DNA of 64,000 nt. Source: UBA5158 sp040389045 (GTDB lineage Bacteria > Pseudomonadota > Gammaproteobacteria > DSM-16500). Location: positions 1 through 64,000 of the forward strand of contig JAZKAT010000003.1 of assembly GCA_040389045.1 (NCBI GenBank), read 5' to 3'. How positions within the stretch are numbered: the first letter of the stretch is position 1; the number at the start of each line of letters is the position of its first letter. This document shows, piece by piece, positions 8,223 through 17,871 of this stretch. The notes below the pieces were generated by a model that was given only the letters and a program-made list of their open reading frames with translations, did not search any database and was not told the origin of the DNA. Position numbers and translations under genes: made by a program.

Positions 8223-8684
8223 ATGAGTTTAAAAGAAAAGACACTACGTGATCAATTAGCCAATCTAATAGAAGGGTTGGGTTATGAGTTTGTTGGCTGT
8301 GAATTGAATCAAAGCCGGCAGGGTGGCTTGTTGCGTATTTATTTAGATAAAGAAAACGGTGTCACAATTGATGATTGTACAATTGTAAGCCGTCAAGTAA
8401 GTGCGATGTTAGATGTCGAGGACCCGATCCAGGGAAAGTATACCTTAGAAGTTTCATCACCGGGCCTTGACCGGCCGCTGTTTGAAATCGGGCACTACCG
8501 GAAAGTGATGGGTAGTCAGATTAAGGTACGATTGTATGCGCCATTGGATGGTCGTCGTAATTTTGTAGGTGTTTTGCTCCGCGTGGAAGAAGACAAGATT
8601 GTGATCTTGGTTGATTTGACCGAGTTTACGCTACCTTTTTCTAACATTGAAAAAGCAAAATTGGTTGCGGATATTGCTAAGTGA
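8223..8684 (+). CDS. rimP: Ribosome maturation factor RimP
   Basis: 153 residues. RimP helps assemble the 30S subunit. Typical features: the N-terminal alpha/beta domain with GYEFVGCELNQSRQGGLLRIY and IDDCTIVSRQVSAMLDVEDP, the family signature YTLEVSSPGLDRPLF near residues 77-91, and a C-terminal Sm-like beta barrel (VRLYAPLDGRRNFVGVLL). The ATG follows AAAAGAGCT. It is the first protein gene after the initiator tRNA, 17 bases ahead of nusA, in the conserved translation/transcription operon. Confidence 0.95.
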   Translation: MSLKEKTLRDQLANLIEGLGYEFVGCELNQSRQGGLLRIYLDKENGVTIDDCTIVSRQVSAMLDVEDPIQGKYTLEVSSPGLDRPLFEIGHYRKVMGSQIKVRLYAPLDGRRNFVGVLLRVEEDKIVILVDLTEFTLPFSNIEKAKLVADIAK

Positions 8685-8700
8685 TTGAGGGCTTTAAGCG

Positions 8701-10203
8701 ATGAACAAAGAAATTTTATTAGTAGTAGAAGCAGTATCCAACGAAAAAGGTGTTAACCCCGACGTTATCTTCGAGGCGATTGAAGCCGCGCTGGAAATGG
8801 CCACCAAAAAGCGTGCTGGTGAAGAAATTGATGTCAAAGTGACTATAGACCGTAAAACCGGCGACTATCATACGGTGCGTCGCTGGTTGATATTGGATGA
8901 AGCTGACGAAGAAGATTTGGATAATGATGGTTTGACCAACTTGTTTTTAAAACAAGTCAGTGACAAGCATCCTGAATTGAAAGCCGGACAGTATCTGGAA
9001 GAACCCATGGAATCCGTGGAGTTCGGTCGTATTGCTGCGCAAAAAGCCAAACAAGTTATCGTCCAGAAAGTCCAGGAAGCCGAACGCTCCCAGGTGGCGA
9101 ATGCTTACCGTGAACGCCTTGGTACATTAGTGAATGGCGTAGTGAAAAAAGTAACACGCGATTACATCCTATTGGATTTAAGTAATAATGCCGAAGCCAT
9201 GCTGCCACGCACCGAAATGATTCCGCATGAAGCTATGCGTATGGGTGATAGAATTCGCGCTTATTTATTTGAAGTGCGCTCGGATCAAAAAGGCCCGCAA
9301 ATGGTAGTGAGCCGCACTCGCCCAGAAATGCTGGTCGAACTTTTTAAAATTGAAGTGCCCGAAATTGGTGAAGAACTCATTGAAATTCGTGGTGCCGCTC
9401 GGGACCCAGGTTCACGCGCTAAAATCGCCGTGAAAACCAACGATGGCCGTATTGATCCGATTGGCGCTTGCGTAGGTATGCGTGGTTCACGCGTCCAGGC
9501 CGTGTCCGGTGAATTAGGGGGCGAGCGTATTGATATTGTATTGTGGGATGATACACCCGCCCAGTTAGTGATTAATGCCATGGCCCCCGCGGAAGTTGCC
9601 TCCATCATTGTTGATGAAGATAGCCGCACCATGGACCTCGCCGTGAAAGAAGAACAATTGTCACAAGCGATTGGTCGTGGCGGTCAAAACGTACGCTTGG
9701 CCAGTGAGTTAACCGGCTGGACGTTGAATGTGATGACAGAAACGCAAGCCAAAGCTAAAACCGCTGCCGAAGAAGAAACCGTCCTCGGTTTATTCAGAGA
9801 CAAGTTAGGCGTTGATGATGACATCGCGCAAATCCTCGCGGGCGAAGGCTTTTCTTCACTGGAAGAAATTGCTTATGTGCCAGTGCAGGAAATGCTGGAA
9901 ATTGATGGCTTCGACACCGAACTGGTTGAAGCATTGCGGGAACGCGCTAAAGCGGCGTTACTCACCAAAGCGATTGCGCAAGAGCAAGAGCTGGATAGTG
10001 AACCCGCGGAAGATTTACTGGAAATGGATGGTATGGATAAACAAATCGCTTATATGTTAGCGCGCAATGGCATCATTACCAGAGAAGATTTAGCTGAACA
10101 GTCAGTAGATGACTTGCTAGAGCTTGGGGAAATTGACGAATCAACAGCCGCCAAGTTAATAATGACAGCCCGTAAACCATGGTTTGATGAAGATCACGCT
10201 TGA
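8701..10203 (+). CDS. nusA: Transcription termination/antitermination factor NusA
   Basis: 500 residues, the usual length for gammaproteobacteria. Seen in order: the N-terminal RNA-polymerase binding domain (to about 125), an S1 domain (about 135-200, LVNGVVKKVTRDYILLDL), KH1 and KH2 (GACVGMRGSRVQAV near 257 and AIGRGGQNVRLASELTGW near 322-340), and two acidic C-terminal helix-hairpin-helix repeats (about 363-415 and 435-495, ending PWFDED). NusA slows RNA polymerase at hairpins and links it to Rho or antitermination factors; the C-terminal repeats contact the alpha subunit or lambda N-type partners. Its end lies just before infB. Confidence 0.97.
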   Translation: MNKEILLVVEAVSNEKGVNPDVIFEAIEAALEMATKKRAGEEIDVKVTIDRKTGDYHTVRRWLILDEADEEDLDNDGLTNLFLKQVSDKHPELKAGQYLEEPMESVEFGRIAAQKAKQVIVQKVQEAERSQVANAYRERLGTLVNGVVKKVTRDYILLDLSNNAEAMLPRTEMIPHEAMRMGDRIRAYLFEVRSDQKGPQMVVSRTRPEMLVELFKIEVPEIGEELIEIRGAARDPGSRAKIAVKTNDGRIDPIGACVGMRGSRVQAVSGELGGERIDIVLWDDTPAQLVINAMAPAEVASIIVDEDSRTMDLAVKEEQLSQAIGRGGQNVRLASELTGWTLNVMTETQAKAKTAAEEETVLGLFRDKLGVDDDIAQILAGEGFSSLEEIAYVPVQEMLEIDGFDTELVEALRERAKAALLTKAIAQEQELDSEPAEDLLEMDGMDKQIAYMLARNGIITREDLAEQSVDDLLELGEIDESTAAKLIMTARKPWFDEDHA

Positions 10204-10222
10204 GCGGGAAGTAGGGGACAAG

Positions 10223-12823
10223 ATGGTAAACAATGATATGCCAGCGCCAGAAAAAAAAGGTGCAGTAAAGAAAGCAACTAAGTCCGGTGTGTCAGTGAAA
10301 CAACTGGCTACGGATATTGGCGTGTCTGAAGAACGCTTGCTGCTGCAATTTAAAGATGCTCGCATTAATGTGGTTAGCATTGACGATATTGTTTCAGAAG
10401 AAGAAAAGCAAAAATTATTGCGTTACCTGCAACAAAATCATGGCGCGAAGTCTGACAGCGCGCCAGAAAAAATTGTTTTGCGCCGTGCAAAAACCAGCGA
10501 AATCAAAGTACACGGTTCCCAGGGCGCAAAAAAAACCATTAGCGTTCAAGTCCGCAAAAAACGCACCTTCGTAAAACGTCCGTTAGCGGAAGAAGAAGCT
10601 AAACTCAAACTTGCTGAAGCGGAAAGCTTACCGGCGGGTGAAGAAAATACGACAGTATCCAGCGTAGAAGTCACTCCGACTACTGCTTTGGATGCTGGCG
10701 CAACGGTTGCCGCGACGCCGGAAGCAGCGTTGCTCGAGCCAGTGAGTACTGAAAAAACCACTACCGAAACCGAAGAAAAACCTAAAGTGGCTGGCGCTGT
10801 CGTTGGCGATAAGCGTCACAAACGTCATGACACCCCTGAAATTGAAGATGAACGCCCGAAAAAGAAAAAGAAAGGTCGCGGCAGAGGCGGTGAAGAAGAA
10901 AATAATTTTGGCAAAGTAGTATTGGGCAAAGGCCCCGCGCGTCTTAGTTTAGTATTAAGCGAAGAAGGCGATGACATGTTAGGCGGCCAACGCCGTAGAC
11001 GTGGCAAAATGCGCAAACACCAGCCGGTACAGGTGCAGGCATTTACTAAACCCACCGCACCTATTGTGCATGAAGTGGGTGTGCCAGAAACCATTAGCGT
11101 GGCTGACCTCGCGAACAAAATGACCGTGAAAGCGGCTGAAGTTATCAAAGTCATGATGAAGATGGGCGCGATTGTCACGATTAACCAGGTGCTGGACCAG
11201 GACACCGCGATATTAGTCGTGCAGGAACTGGGACACAAAGCCAAGACCATCAGTTCTTACGCGCTGGAAGAAGCATTAACCAAAGATATTGAAGTTGCCG
11301 GCGAAGCTACATTCCGCGCGCCAGTGGTTACCATTATGGGTCACGTTGATCATGGTAAAACTTCTTTACTCGATTACATACGCACCACGAAAGTTACCGC
11401 AGGTGAAGCCGGTGGTATTACCCAGCACATAGGCGCATACCATGTGGAAACTCCTAAAGGTGTAGTTACCTTTTTGGATACGCCAGGTCACGCGGCATTT
11501 ACGTTAATGCGCGCACGTGGCGCCAAGTTGACAGATATTGTCGTACTGGTCGTTGCTGCGGATGATGGCGTTATGCCACAAACCGTTGAAGCTATCAATC
11601 ACGCCAAAGCCGCCAATGTTCCCATTATTGTGGCGATTAACAAAATTGATAAACACGAAGCCGATCCAGACCGTGTTAAAAATGAATTAGCGAAATACGA
11701 ATTGATTCCGGAAGAATGGGGCGGTGAAACCATGTTCGTGCCTATTTCCGCGAAAACCGGCGCTAACATTGATAATTTGCTGGATTCGATTTTAGTGCAG
11801 GCTGAAGTACTGGACTTGAAAGCTATTGTAAATTGTCCGGCGCGAGGCGTAGTGATTGAATCACGTCTGGATAAAGGTCGCGGTGCGGTTGCCAGTGTAC
11901 TGGTACAACAAGGCACGTTGCATAAAGGCGACTTGGTGTTAATGGGTTTTGAATACGGTCGCGTACGCGCTCTGTTTGATGAAACCGGTAAAAACATTAA
12001 CGATGCAGGCCCTTCTATTCCAGTAGAAATACTCGGTTTGTCTGGCACACCTAACGCCGGTGATGAATTTGTTGTGGTTTCCGATGAAAAACGCGCGCGT
12101 GAAGTGGCGATGTTCCGTCAAGGCAAATTCCGCGAAGTCAAACTCGCGCGTCAAAACGCTTCCAAGCTTGAAAATATCATGCTGCGTATGGGCGAAGAAA
12201 AAACCAGCAGCCTGACCTTGAATATTTTATTGAAGACTGACGTGCAAGGTTCCGCCGAAGCTTTATCACAGGCATTATCCGATTTATCGGGTGATGAAGT
12301 GAAAGTTAAAATTATTTCCAGCGGCATAGGCGGCATCAATGAAACGGATGTGAACCTGGCCCTGGCCTCGGATGCGATTATCATAGGCTTTAATGTCCGT
12401 GCTAACGTTGAAGCACGCAAGCTGATTGAAGCTGAGCGTGTGGATGTTCACTATCACAGTATTATTTATAATGTGATTGATGAAGTGAAGCGGGCGATCA
12501 GTGGCTTCATGGCGCCGGAAATCCAGGAAAAAATTACCGGTCTTGCCGAAGTGCGCGATGTATTCAGATCATCGAAAATTGGCGCGATCGCCGGTTGTAT
12601 GGTGTTGGAAGGCACGATCAAGCGTAACAATCCAATTCGCGTATTGCGTGATAACATTGTGGTATTTGAAGGTGTACTGGAATCACTGCGTCGCTTCAAG
12701 GATGACGTAGGTGAAGTACGCGCGGGCATGGAGTGTGGTATTGGTGTGAAGAGTTACAACGATATCAAACCAGGCGATCAAATTGAAGTTTTCGAAAAAA
12801 TTGAGATCAAGCGGACACTCTAA
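10223..12823 (+). CDS. infB: Translation initiation factor IF-2
   Basis: 866 residues from ATG 10223, which has GGGGACAAG directly upstream; an earlier in-frame TTG/ATG (10184-10187) inside nusA lacks a ribosome site. IF-2 is the GTPase that brings formylmethionyl-tRNA to the 30S subunit. Seen: an N-terminal IF2N domain (SVKQLATDIGVSEERLLLQF), a long charged linker with a KKKKKGRGRGG stretch, a second IF2N domain (ISVADLANKMTVKAAEVIKV), then the G domain with GHVDHGKTS near residue 373, DTPGH near 420 and NKID near 473, followed by domains II-IV. The initiator tRNA is encoded at the head of the same operon. Confidence 0.97.
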   Translation: MVNNDMPAPEKKGAVKKATKSGVSVKQLATDIGVSEERLLLQFKDARINVVSIDDIVSEEEKQKLLRYLQQNHGAKSDSAPEKIVLRRAKTSEIKVHGSQGAKKTISVQVRKKRTFVKRPLAEEEAKLKLAEAESLPAGEENTTVSSVEVTPTTALDAGATVAATPEAALLEPVSTEKTTTETEEKPKVAGAVVGDKRHKRHDTPEIEDERPKKKKKGRGRGGEEENNFGKVVLGKGPARLSLVLSEEGDDMLGGQRRRRGKMRKHQPVQVQAFTKPTAPIVHEVGVPETISVADLANKMTVKAAEVIKVMMKMGAIVTINQVLDQDTAILVVQELGHKAKTISSYALEEALTKDIEVAGEATFRAPVVTIMGHVDHGKTSLLDYIRTTKVTAGEAGGITQHIGAYHVETPKGVVTFLDTPGHAAFTLMRARGAKLTDIVVLVVAADDGVMPQTVEAINHAKAANVPIIVAINKIDKHEADPDRVKNELAKYELIPEEWGGETMFVPISAKTGANIDNLLDSILVQAEVLDLKAIVNCPARGVVIESRLDKGRGAVASVLVQQGTLHKGDLVLMGFEYGRVRALFDETGKNINDAGPSIPVEILGLSGTPNAGDEFVVVSDEKRAREVAMFRQGKFREVKLARQNASKLENIMLRMGEEKTSSLTLNILLKTDVQGSAEALSQALSDLSGDEVKVKIISSGIGGINETDVNLALASDAIIIGFNVRANVEARKLIEAERVDVHYHSIIYNVIDEVKRAISGFMAPEIQEKITGLAEVRDVFRSSKIGAIAGCMVLEGTIKRNNPIRVLRDNIVVFEGVLESLRRFKDDVGEVRAGMECGIGVKSYNDIKPGDQIEVFEKIEIKRTL

Positions 12824-12825
12824 AA

Positions 12826-13191
12826 ATGGCACAAGGCAATCGCATGGCGCGCATCGCTAACCTGGTGCAGACTACGTTAGCGGATATTTTATTGAAAGAA
12901 TCCGAAGACACTCGATTTGGTATGGTAACTATTACCAGTGTGAGTCTGGCGCGTGATATGTCCAGTGCCAAAGTGTTTGTCAGTATCTGGGATGAAGAAA
13001 AAGTCAAAGAAACGATTGCCGCGCTCAACAACGCTTCCAAATATTTACGTTACGCGCTGGCGCAAAGCAAAATTGAAATGCGCATCATCCCCGAGTTGAA
13101 ATTTGTTTATGATGATTCCACTGTGCGTGGCAATCGCATTTCCTCTTTGCTTAACAAGGCATTAAAAGATACTAAGACTGAAGATGAATAA
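12826..13191 (+). CDS. rbfA: Ribosome-binding factor A
   Basis: 121 residues, starting two bases after the infB stop. RbfA binds the 30S subunit and helps mature the 16S 5' end and the decoding region. The KH-like fold is recognisable: RMARIANLVQTTLADILLKE, VTITSVSLARDMSSAKVFVS and LRYALAQSKIEMRIIPELKF followed by a short tail with D-D-S. Its end overlaps the start of truB by eight bases, so translation is probably coupled. Confidence 0.95.
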   Translation: MAQGNRMARIANLVQTTLADILLKESEDTRFGMVTITSVSLARDMSSAKVFVSIWDEEKVKETIAALNNASKYLRYALAQSKIEMRIIPELKFVYDDSTVRGNRISSLLNKALKDTKTEDE

Positions 13192-14114
13192 ACTGCTCGC
13201 CGAAAATGTAAACGGTATTTTGTTATTGGATAAACCCACCGGCATGACCTCCAATGGCGTGCTGCAAGTCATTAAACGTTTATTCGCTGCGAAAAAAGCC
13301 GGTCACACCGGCAGTCTCGATCCTTCCGCCACTGGCATGTTACCAATTTGTTTTGGCGAAGCGACCAAGCTTTGCCAGTTTTTATTGGAAGCCAATAAAA
13401 ATTATCAAGTGACAGTGCGGCTGGGGGTGCGTACTGCTACCGGTGACGCGGATGGTGAAGTGATTGCTACGCAACCGGTAATCAATGTGACGCATGAGCG
13501 GTTGCTGCAAGTGTTGAAGCAATTTACCGGCAGTATTGAACAAATTCCGCCGATGTTTTCCGCGGTAAAAATTAATGGTAAAGCGCTGTATAAATTAGCG
13601 CGCCGGGGCATTGAAATTGACCGACAACCGCGGCGTGTGACGATTTCAAAATTAGATTTAATTGAATTTAACGAAAATACTTTTGTGCTGGATGTGCATT
13701 GCAGTAAGGGCACTTATATCCGCGCTTTGGCGGATGATATAGGTCAGGCTTTGCAATGCGGCGGCCATGTCGCGGCTTTGCGCCGCATGGCGGTGGCACC
13801 CTATCAGGCAAACCAAGATGTCAACGGTGGATGAATTGATAGCAATTCATGCCGAGCATGGTTTGACGGTATTACGCCGTAGCCTGCTGCCGATTGAAAC
13901 TTCGGCGCAGAATTTTCCGGCTATCAAATTGTCTGCGGCGGCCGCTTTTTACCTGCGTATGGGTAATCCGGTCATGACCGGCCAGCTTAAAACCAGCGGC
14001 TTAATCAGGATTTTTGCGGATGATGGCAGTTTTATGGGTATTGGGGAAATGCTGGAAGATGGACGCGTCACGCCTAAGCGATTGATTAATAATCTTAAAA
14101 AGATAGCTGTGTAA
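13184..14114 (+). pseudogene. truB: tRNA pseudouridine-55 synthase TruB, split by a frameshift
   Basis: The first frame (13184-13834) gives the complete catalytic domain: NGILLLDKPTGMTSN, GHTGSLDPSATGMLP with the catalytic Asp, PPMFSAVKINGKALYKLAR, and CSKGTYIRALADDIG. At about 13800-13825, after LRRMAVAPYQ, homology moves to the +1 frame, which supplies the rest to 14114: STVDELIAIH and a PUA domain (LRMGNPVMTG, GSFMGIGEMLEDGRVTPKRL). A single-base indel explains this. The predicted first product is 216 residues and lacks the PUA domain. TruB makes pseudouridine 55 in tRNA and acts as a tRNA chaperone. No long homopolymer sits at the break, so this is less likely to be simple sequencing slippage than the LuxR case. 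Confidence 0.85.
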
Positions 14115-14216
14115 AATATTTCTGCCCCATCCTCGAAAATGTATAAATTATTTCCATAATGGCTAAAAATCAATTAAAATAAGCACCTATTTAACTTTAA
14201 ACGAGTGATGTTAGCT

Positions 14217-14954
14217 ATGAGTTTAAATCGCCATTCAAATTTGGCTGCAGTCGCTGCTGCAGGCTCCGCTTACCTGGAGCGTCAGTTGGATTATTTTATG
14301 AGTTTAAATCGCAACTTAAGTGCCTCAGTCTTAGCTGCAAACCTGGAATATTTGGAGCAGCAATTAATCATCATAGAAAATGAAAAAACCAATGAATTGT
14401 TAATATTGCATATTGAATCCGTGTTAGCGGCCAAGAGCGACATAAAGTTATTAAGTCTGGAAGAAATAGCCAAGTACAAAAACTATATTGACACCAGGCT
14501 GCCAATTTATTCCGCCTGCAAAGCCAATGAAGCATTACATTTACATTTACATTTGGTGAAGGCTGGAAATATTGCCGCATTAAGTCATCCATTGACGATC
14601 ACGGATAAAATTCTTGGATCAGTTTACTCTTTTGATTCCGTAGCATTTATCGGGGGTAATATTCGGGGCCGTATTGAGGAAGGGATTACTTTTGAAGGTA
14701 AGCCATTAGACAGGGAGCATTATGTTTTTAGTAAATATCCTCGAAAAATTGAAATCTATTTAGCCTCTGTGCGCGCCGCTTTAAACTCCCAGCCTGACCT
14801 TGCGCCCGTGGCAGCTAACAGCCGTCTGGGTTTCTTCAGCGCCGCTCTTGCGGAAGCAAAAAGGCTACTTGATGTGAAACTACTCCGTAACCAACAAGTT
14901 GCCCCCTTTGAAATTTCCGACACCCAGGGCACCAATTACGCCAGGCTGGCTTAA
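14217..14954 (+). CDS. Hypothetical protein with N-terminal tandem duplication
   Basis: 245 residues from ATG 14217; GTG 14205 and ATG 14208 are other in-frame starts. The first 50 residues are two related units beginning MSLNR: the first has SNLAAVAAAGSAYLERQLDY, the second ASVLAANLEYLEQQL. ATG 14217 is favoured because it coincides with the first base of the first unit. The rest is helical and then mixed, with no membrane segment or known motif. It lies between truB and rpsO, which are normally adjacent in this operon, so it is an insertion into a conserved block. Function unknown. Confidence 0.65.
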   Translation: MSLNRHSNLAAVAAAGSAYLERQLDYFMSLNRNLSASVLAANLEYLEQQLIIIENEKTNELLILHIESVLAAKSDIKLLSLEEIAKYKNYIDTRLPIYSACKANEALHLHLHLVKAGNIAALSHPLTITDKILGSVYSFDSVAFIGGNIRGRIEEGITFEGKPLDREHYVFSKYPRKIEIYLASVRAALNSQPDLAPVAANSRLGFFSAALAEAKRLLDVKLLRNQQVAPFEISDTQGTNYARLA

Positions 14955-15082
14955 GGGGTTGGTCAATATTTACTCCGCCCGTTCTTCCCCATTAAAATAC
15001 TTGAGCATCTCCCCGAACCCCGTTACAATACGGCCTTATTTTTTTAATTTGATTAAGATATTCAGAGATTTGGGAGTGTAAC

Positions 15083-15352
15083 ATGGCATTAACAGCTGCG
15101 TCGAAAGCGCAGATCATCAAAACATATCAACGCGCCAAAAATGACACCGGTTCCCCGGAAGTCCAGATTGCCGTATTAACCGCGCGTATCGAGTACTTGA
15201 CCAAGCACTTGAAAACCAATGCGCATGATTTTCATACCCGTTACGGATTGACCAATTTGGTCAGCCAGCGTCGCCGTATGATGACCTATTTGAAAAGAAC
15301 GAATATAGAAGCGTATCGTAAGCTAATTAAAGAACTTGATGTTCGCGGTTAA
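15083..15352 (+). CDS. rpsO: 30S ribosomal protein S15
   Basis: 89 residues, the standard length, with GGGAG upstream of the ATG. S15 binds the 16S central domain and nucleates platform assembly. Seen: DTGSPEVQIAVLTARIEYLT, LKTNAHDFHTRYGL, LVSQRRRMMTYLKR. It precedes pnp as in E. coli. Confidence 0.97.
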   Translation: MALTAASKAQIIKTYQRAKNDTGSPEVQIAVLTARIEYLTKHLKTNAHDFHTRYGLTNLVSQRRRMMTYLKRTNIEAYRKLIKELDVRG

Positions 15353-15451
15353 GCTTCACTTCTGCGTTTGCTCTCTATCTTCCCTTTTGTTAACTAATAA
15401 TGACATGACCGAAGAAAATATATTTTTGCTCCAATAAATTAGGATAATACC

Positions 15452-17572
15452 GTGACTGCAGTCAAAAAAACGTTTCGCTACGGTGAACACACCGTAACCC
15501 TTGAAACAGGTGCGATTGCCCGTCAGGCAACCGGTGCTGTTTTAGTAACTATGGATGATACCGTTGTATTGGTAACTGTAGTCGGCCAGGAAGGCGCTGA
15601 AGAACGCGACTTTTTCCCCCTTACTGTTAATTATCAAGAACGCACTTACGCTGCCGGCCGTATTCCAGGCGGGTACTTCAAGCGTGAAGGCAAGCCTAGT
15701 GAAAAAGAAACGCTGACGTCACGATTGATTGACCGTCCTATCCGTCCCTTGTTCCCCAAAGGTTTCAACAGTGAAGTGCAAGTTATCGCAACTGTTATGT
15801 CGATGAATCCGCAAATTGATCCAGATATCCCAGCATTGTTAGGCGCATCGGCAGCATTAATGTTGTCCGGCATGCCATTCGGCGGCCCCTTGGGCGCGGC
15901 GCGCGTTGGTTATCTCGATGGCAGCTACATATTGAATCCAACCTATGAACAACTGCTAACTTCCGGTTTGAACATGGTGGTCGCGGGTACGGAAAAAGCA
16001 GTACTGATGGTGGAATCCGAAGCGAAAGAATTGCCTGAAGATGTCATGTTAGGCGGCGTCATGTTCGGCCATCAACAAATGCAAACGGCGATTAACGCCA
16101 TTAAAGAATTAGTGAAAGAAGCGGGTGCGGCTACCTGGAATTGGGAACCGGCAACCAGCAACGAAGGAATCAGCAAGCGTATTGCAGAAATTTCTGAAAC
16201 CAAATTGGTGCAGGCTTATCAAATTCCTGACAAGGTTGAACGTCAAAATGCGGTTGCCGCGGCGCGTGAAGCGTTGATCGATCAAATGATGAGTGAAAAT
16301 GCTGGCAAGGAAGATGAAGGTTTCCTCGCTGACCAAATGAAAAATGCTTTTGGTAAACTGGAAAGTAAAATTGTTCGTGGCCGCGTGTTACAAGGTATGC
16401 CGCGTATCGATGGTCGTGACACGAAAACCGTGCGCCCTATCAACATCAACGTCGGTATATTGCCGCGTACCCATGGTTCCGCGTTATTCACCCGTGGTGA
16501 AACACAAGCTATTGTGGTTGCTACCCTAGGTACAGAACGTGATGCGCAAACCATTGATGCGCTGGAAGGCGAACGTAAAGATAGTTTCATGCTGCATTAC
16601 AATTTTCCTCCGTACTCTGTGGGCGAAGTAGGTTTTGTGGGTAGTCCCAAGCGTCGCGAAATTGGTCATGGTAATTTAGCCAGACGTGGTATTGCTGCAG
16701 TGTTGCCTACGCACAAAGAATTTCCTTATGTCTTACGCGTTGTTTCTGAAATTACTGAATCCAATGGTTCAAGTTCCATGGCTACCGTATGTGGTACCAG
16801 CCTCGCGTTAATGGATGCTGGCGTGCCGATTCGCAGTCATGTGGCGGGTATTGCCATGGGCTTAGTAAAAGAAGGCGATAAATACGCGGTGTTGACCGAT
16901 ATTTTAGGTGATGAAGATCATCTTGGTGACATGGACTTTAAAGTAGCTGGTACCGCGCAAGGGGTAACTGCTTTACAAATGGATATCAAAATTGATGGCA
17001 TCACCGAATCCATCATGAAAGATGCCTTGGAACAAGCCAATACTGCCCGTGTGCATATTCTTGGTTTGATGGAAAAAACGATTACTTCTCCGCGTCAGGA
17101 AATGTCAGCTTACGCGCCGCGCATCTTGAACATGAAAGTGCCGGTGGATCGTATTCGGGATGTGATCGGTAAAGGTGGCGTGATGATTCGCGCGCTGACC
17201 GAAGAAACCGGTACGGTAATTGATATTGATGATGATGGTTCCATTCGCGTCGCGGCGGCTGATCTGGCTGCTTGTGAAGAAGCGAAGCGCCGTATTGAAT
17301 TGTTAACGGCGGAAGCGACTATTGGTCAAGTTTATGATGGCACAGTCGTCAAGATTGTTGAGTTCGGTGCCTTCGTTGAAATCCTGCCGGGCAAACAAGG
17401 CTTAGTGCATATTTCTCAAATTGCCAATGAGCGTGTGGAAAAAGTTTCTGATAAATTGTCTGAAGGCCAGCAAATCCGCGCGAAGGTGCTGGAAGTCGAC
17501 CGTCAGGGCAAGATTCGTTTAAGCATGAAAGAAGTCGAACAACCGGAAGCGCAGCAAGCAGCTTCGGGTTAA
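15452..17572 (+). CDS. pnp: Polynucleotide phosphorylase
   Basis: 706 residues, starting at GTG 15452 behind TAGGA. PNPase is a 3'-5' phosphorolytic exoribonuclease of the RNA degradosome. Two RNase PH domains are seen (ERDFFPLTVNYQERTYAAGR, GGYFKREGKPSEKE; then DGRDTKTVRPI, ALFTRGETQAIVVATLGT, SGSKRREIGHG-like segment reading GSPKRREIGHGNLARRG), followed by a KH domain (IRDVIGKGGVMIRALTEETG near 565) and an S1 domain (GQVYDGTVVKIVEFGAFVEI near 625). Its order after rpsO is conserved. E. coli pnp is autoregulated through its leader; no leader hairpin was identified here. Confidence 0.97.
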   Translation: MTAVKKTFRYGEHTVTLETGAIARQATGAVLVTMDDTVVLVTVVGQEGAEERDFFPLTVNYQERTYAAGRIPGGYFKREGKPSEKETLTSRLIDRPIRPLFPKGFNSEVQVIATVMSMNPQIDPDIPALLGASAALMLSGMPFGGPLGAARVGYLDGSYILNPTYEQLLTSGLNMVVAGTEKAVLMVESEAKELPEDVMLGGVMFGHQQMQTAINAIKELVKEAGAATWNWEPATSNEGISKRIAEISETKLVQAYQIPDKVERQNAVAAAREALIDQMMSENAGKEDEGFLADQMKNAFGKLESKIVRGRVLQGMPRIDGRDTKTVRPININVGILPRTHGSALFTRGETQAIVVATLGTERDAQTIDALEGERKDSFMLHYNFPPYSVGEVGFVGSPKRREIGHGNLARRGIAAVLPTHKEFPYVLRVVSEITESNGSSSMATVCGTSLALMDAGVPIRSHVAGIAMGLVKEGDKYAVLTDILGDEDHLGDMDFKVAGTAQGVTALQMDIKIDGITESIMKDALEQANTARVHILGLMEKTITSPRQEMSAYAPRILNMKVPVDRIRDVIGKGGVMIRALTEETGTVIDIDDDGSIRVAAADLAACEEAKRRIELLTAEATIGQVYDGTVVKIVEFGAFVEILPGKQGLVHISQIANERVEKVSDKLSEGQQIRAKVLEVDRQGKIRLSMKEVEQPEAQQAASG

Positions 17573-17591
17573 GCACTTACTATCTGCACTA

Positions 17592-17683
17592 CTGTCATTC
17601 CCGCGCAGGCGGGAATCCATTCTTGGGAACTTCCACATTTGCGTTCTACTCATAATGGATTCCCGCCTACGCGGGAATGACAG
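17592..17683. repeat. Family A inverted repeat, long form
   Basis: Two 29-base arms (17592-17620 and 17655-17683) are inverted copies with one mismatch, around a 34-base unique centre. Each arm is itself palindromic around GCGGG/CCCGC. It lies just downstream of pnp and may serve as its 3' hairpin. See the matching elements at 20002 and 39831. Confidence 0.9.
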
Positions 17684-17713
17684 GGGTGGCCAGCGCAGGC
17701 TGGCATCCAGTCC

Positions 17714-17749
17714 GCACTTCTGTCTGCACTTCTGTCTGCACTTCTGTCT
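17714..17749. repeat. 12-base tandem repeat, three units
   Basis: GCACTTCTGTCT is repeated three times exactly, then a partial fourth copy runs into a degenerate family A element (about 17755-17785). Together with the preceding inverted repeat it fills the gap between pnp and the membrane gene. Copy number probably varies between strains. Confidence 0.9.
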
Positions 17750-17871
17750 GCACTACTGTCATTCCTGCGCTGGCAGGGCACGCAAAATATTTTCATTGAC
17801 TAACTTATCGCACTAAAATAAGCTTTTTGATCTAAATTTAACTTTTATTTTATTAAGTGGTGCTTCCAGCT

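Noticed and set aside
17700..17790. CRISPR-like array from the tandem units after pnp
   Set aside because: Units are only 12 bases, directly adjacent and without spacers.
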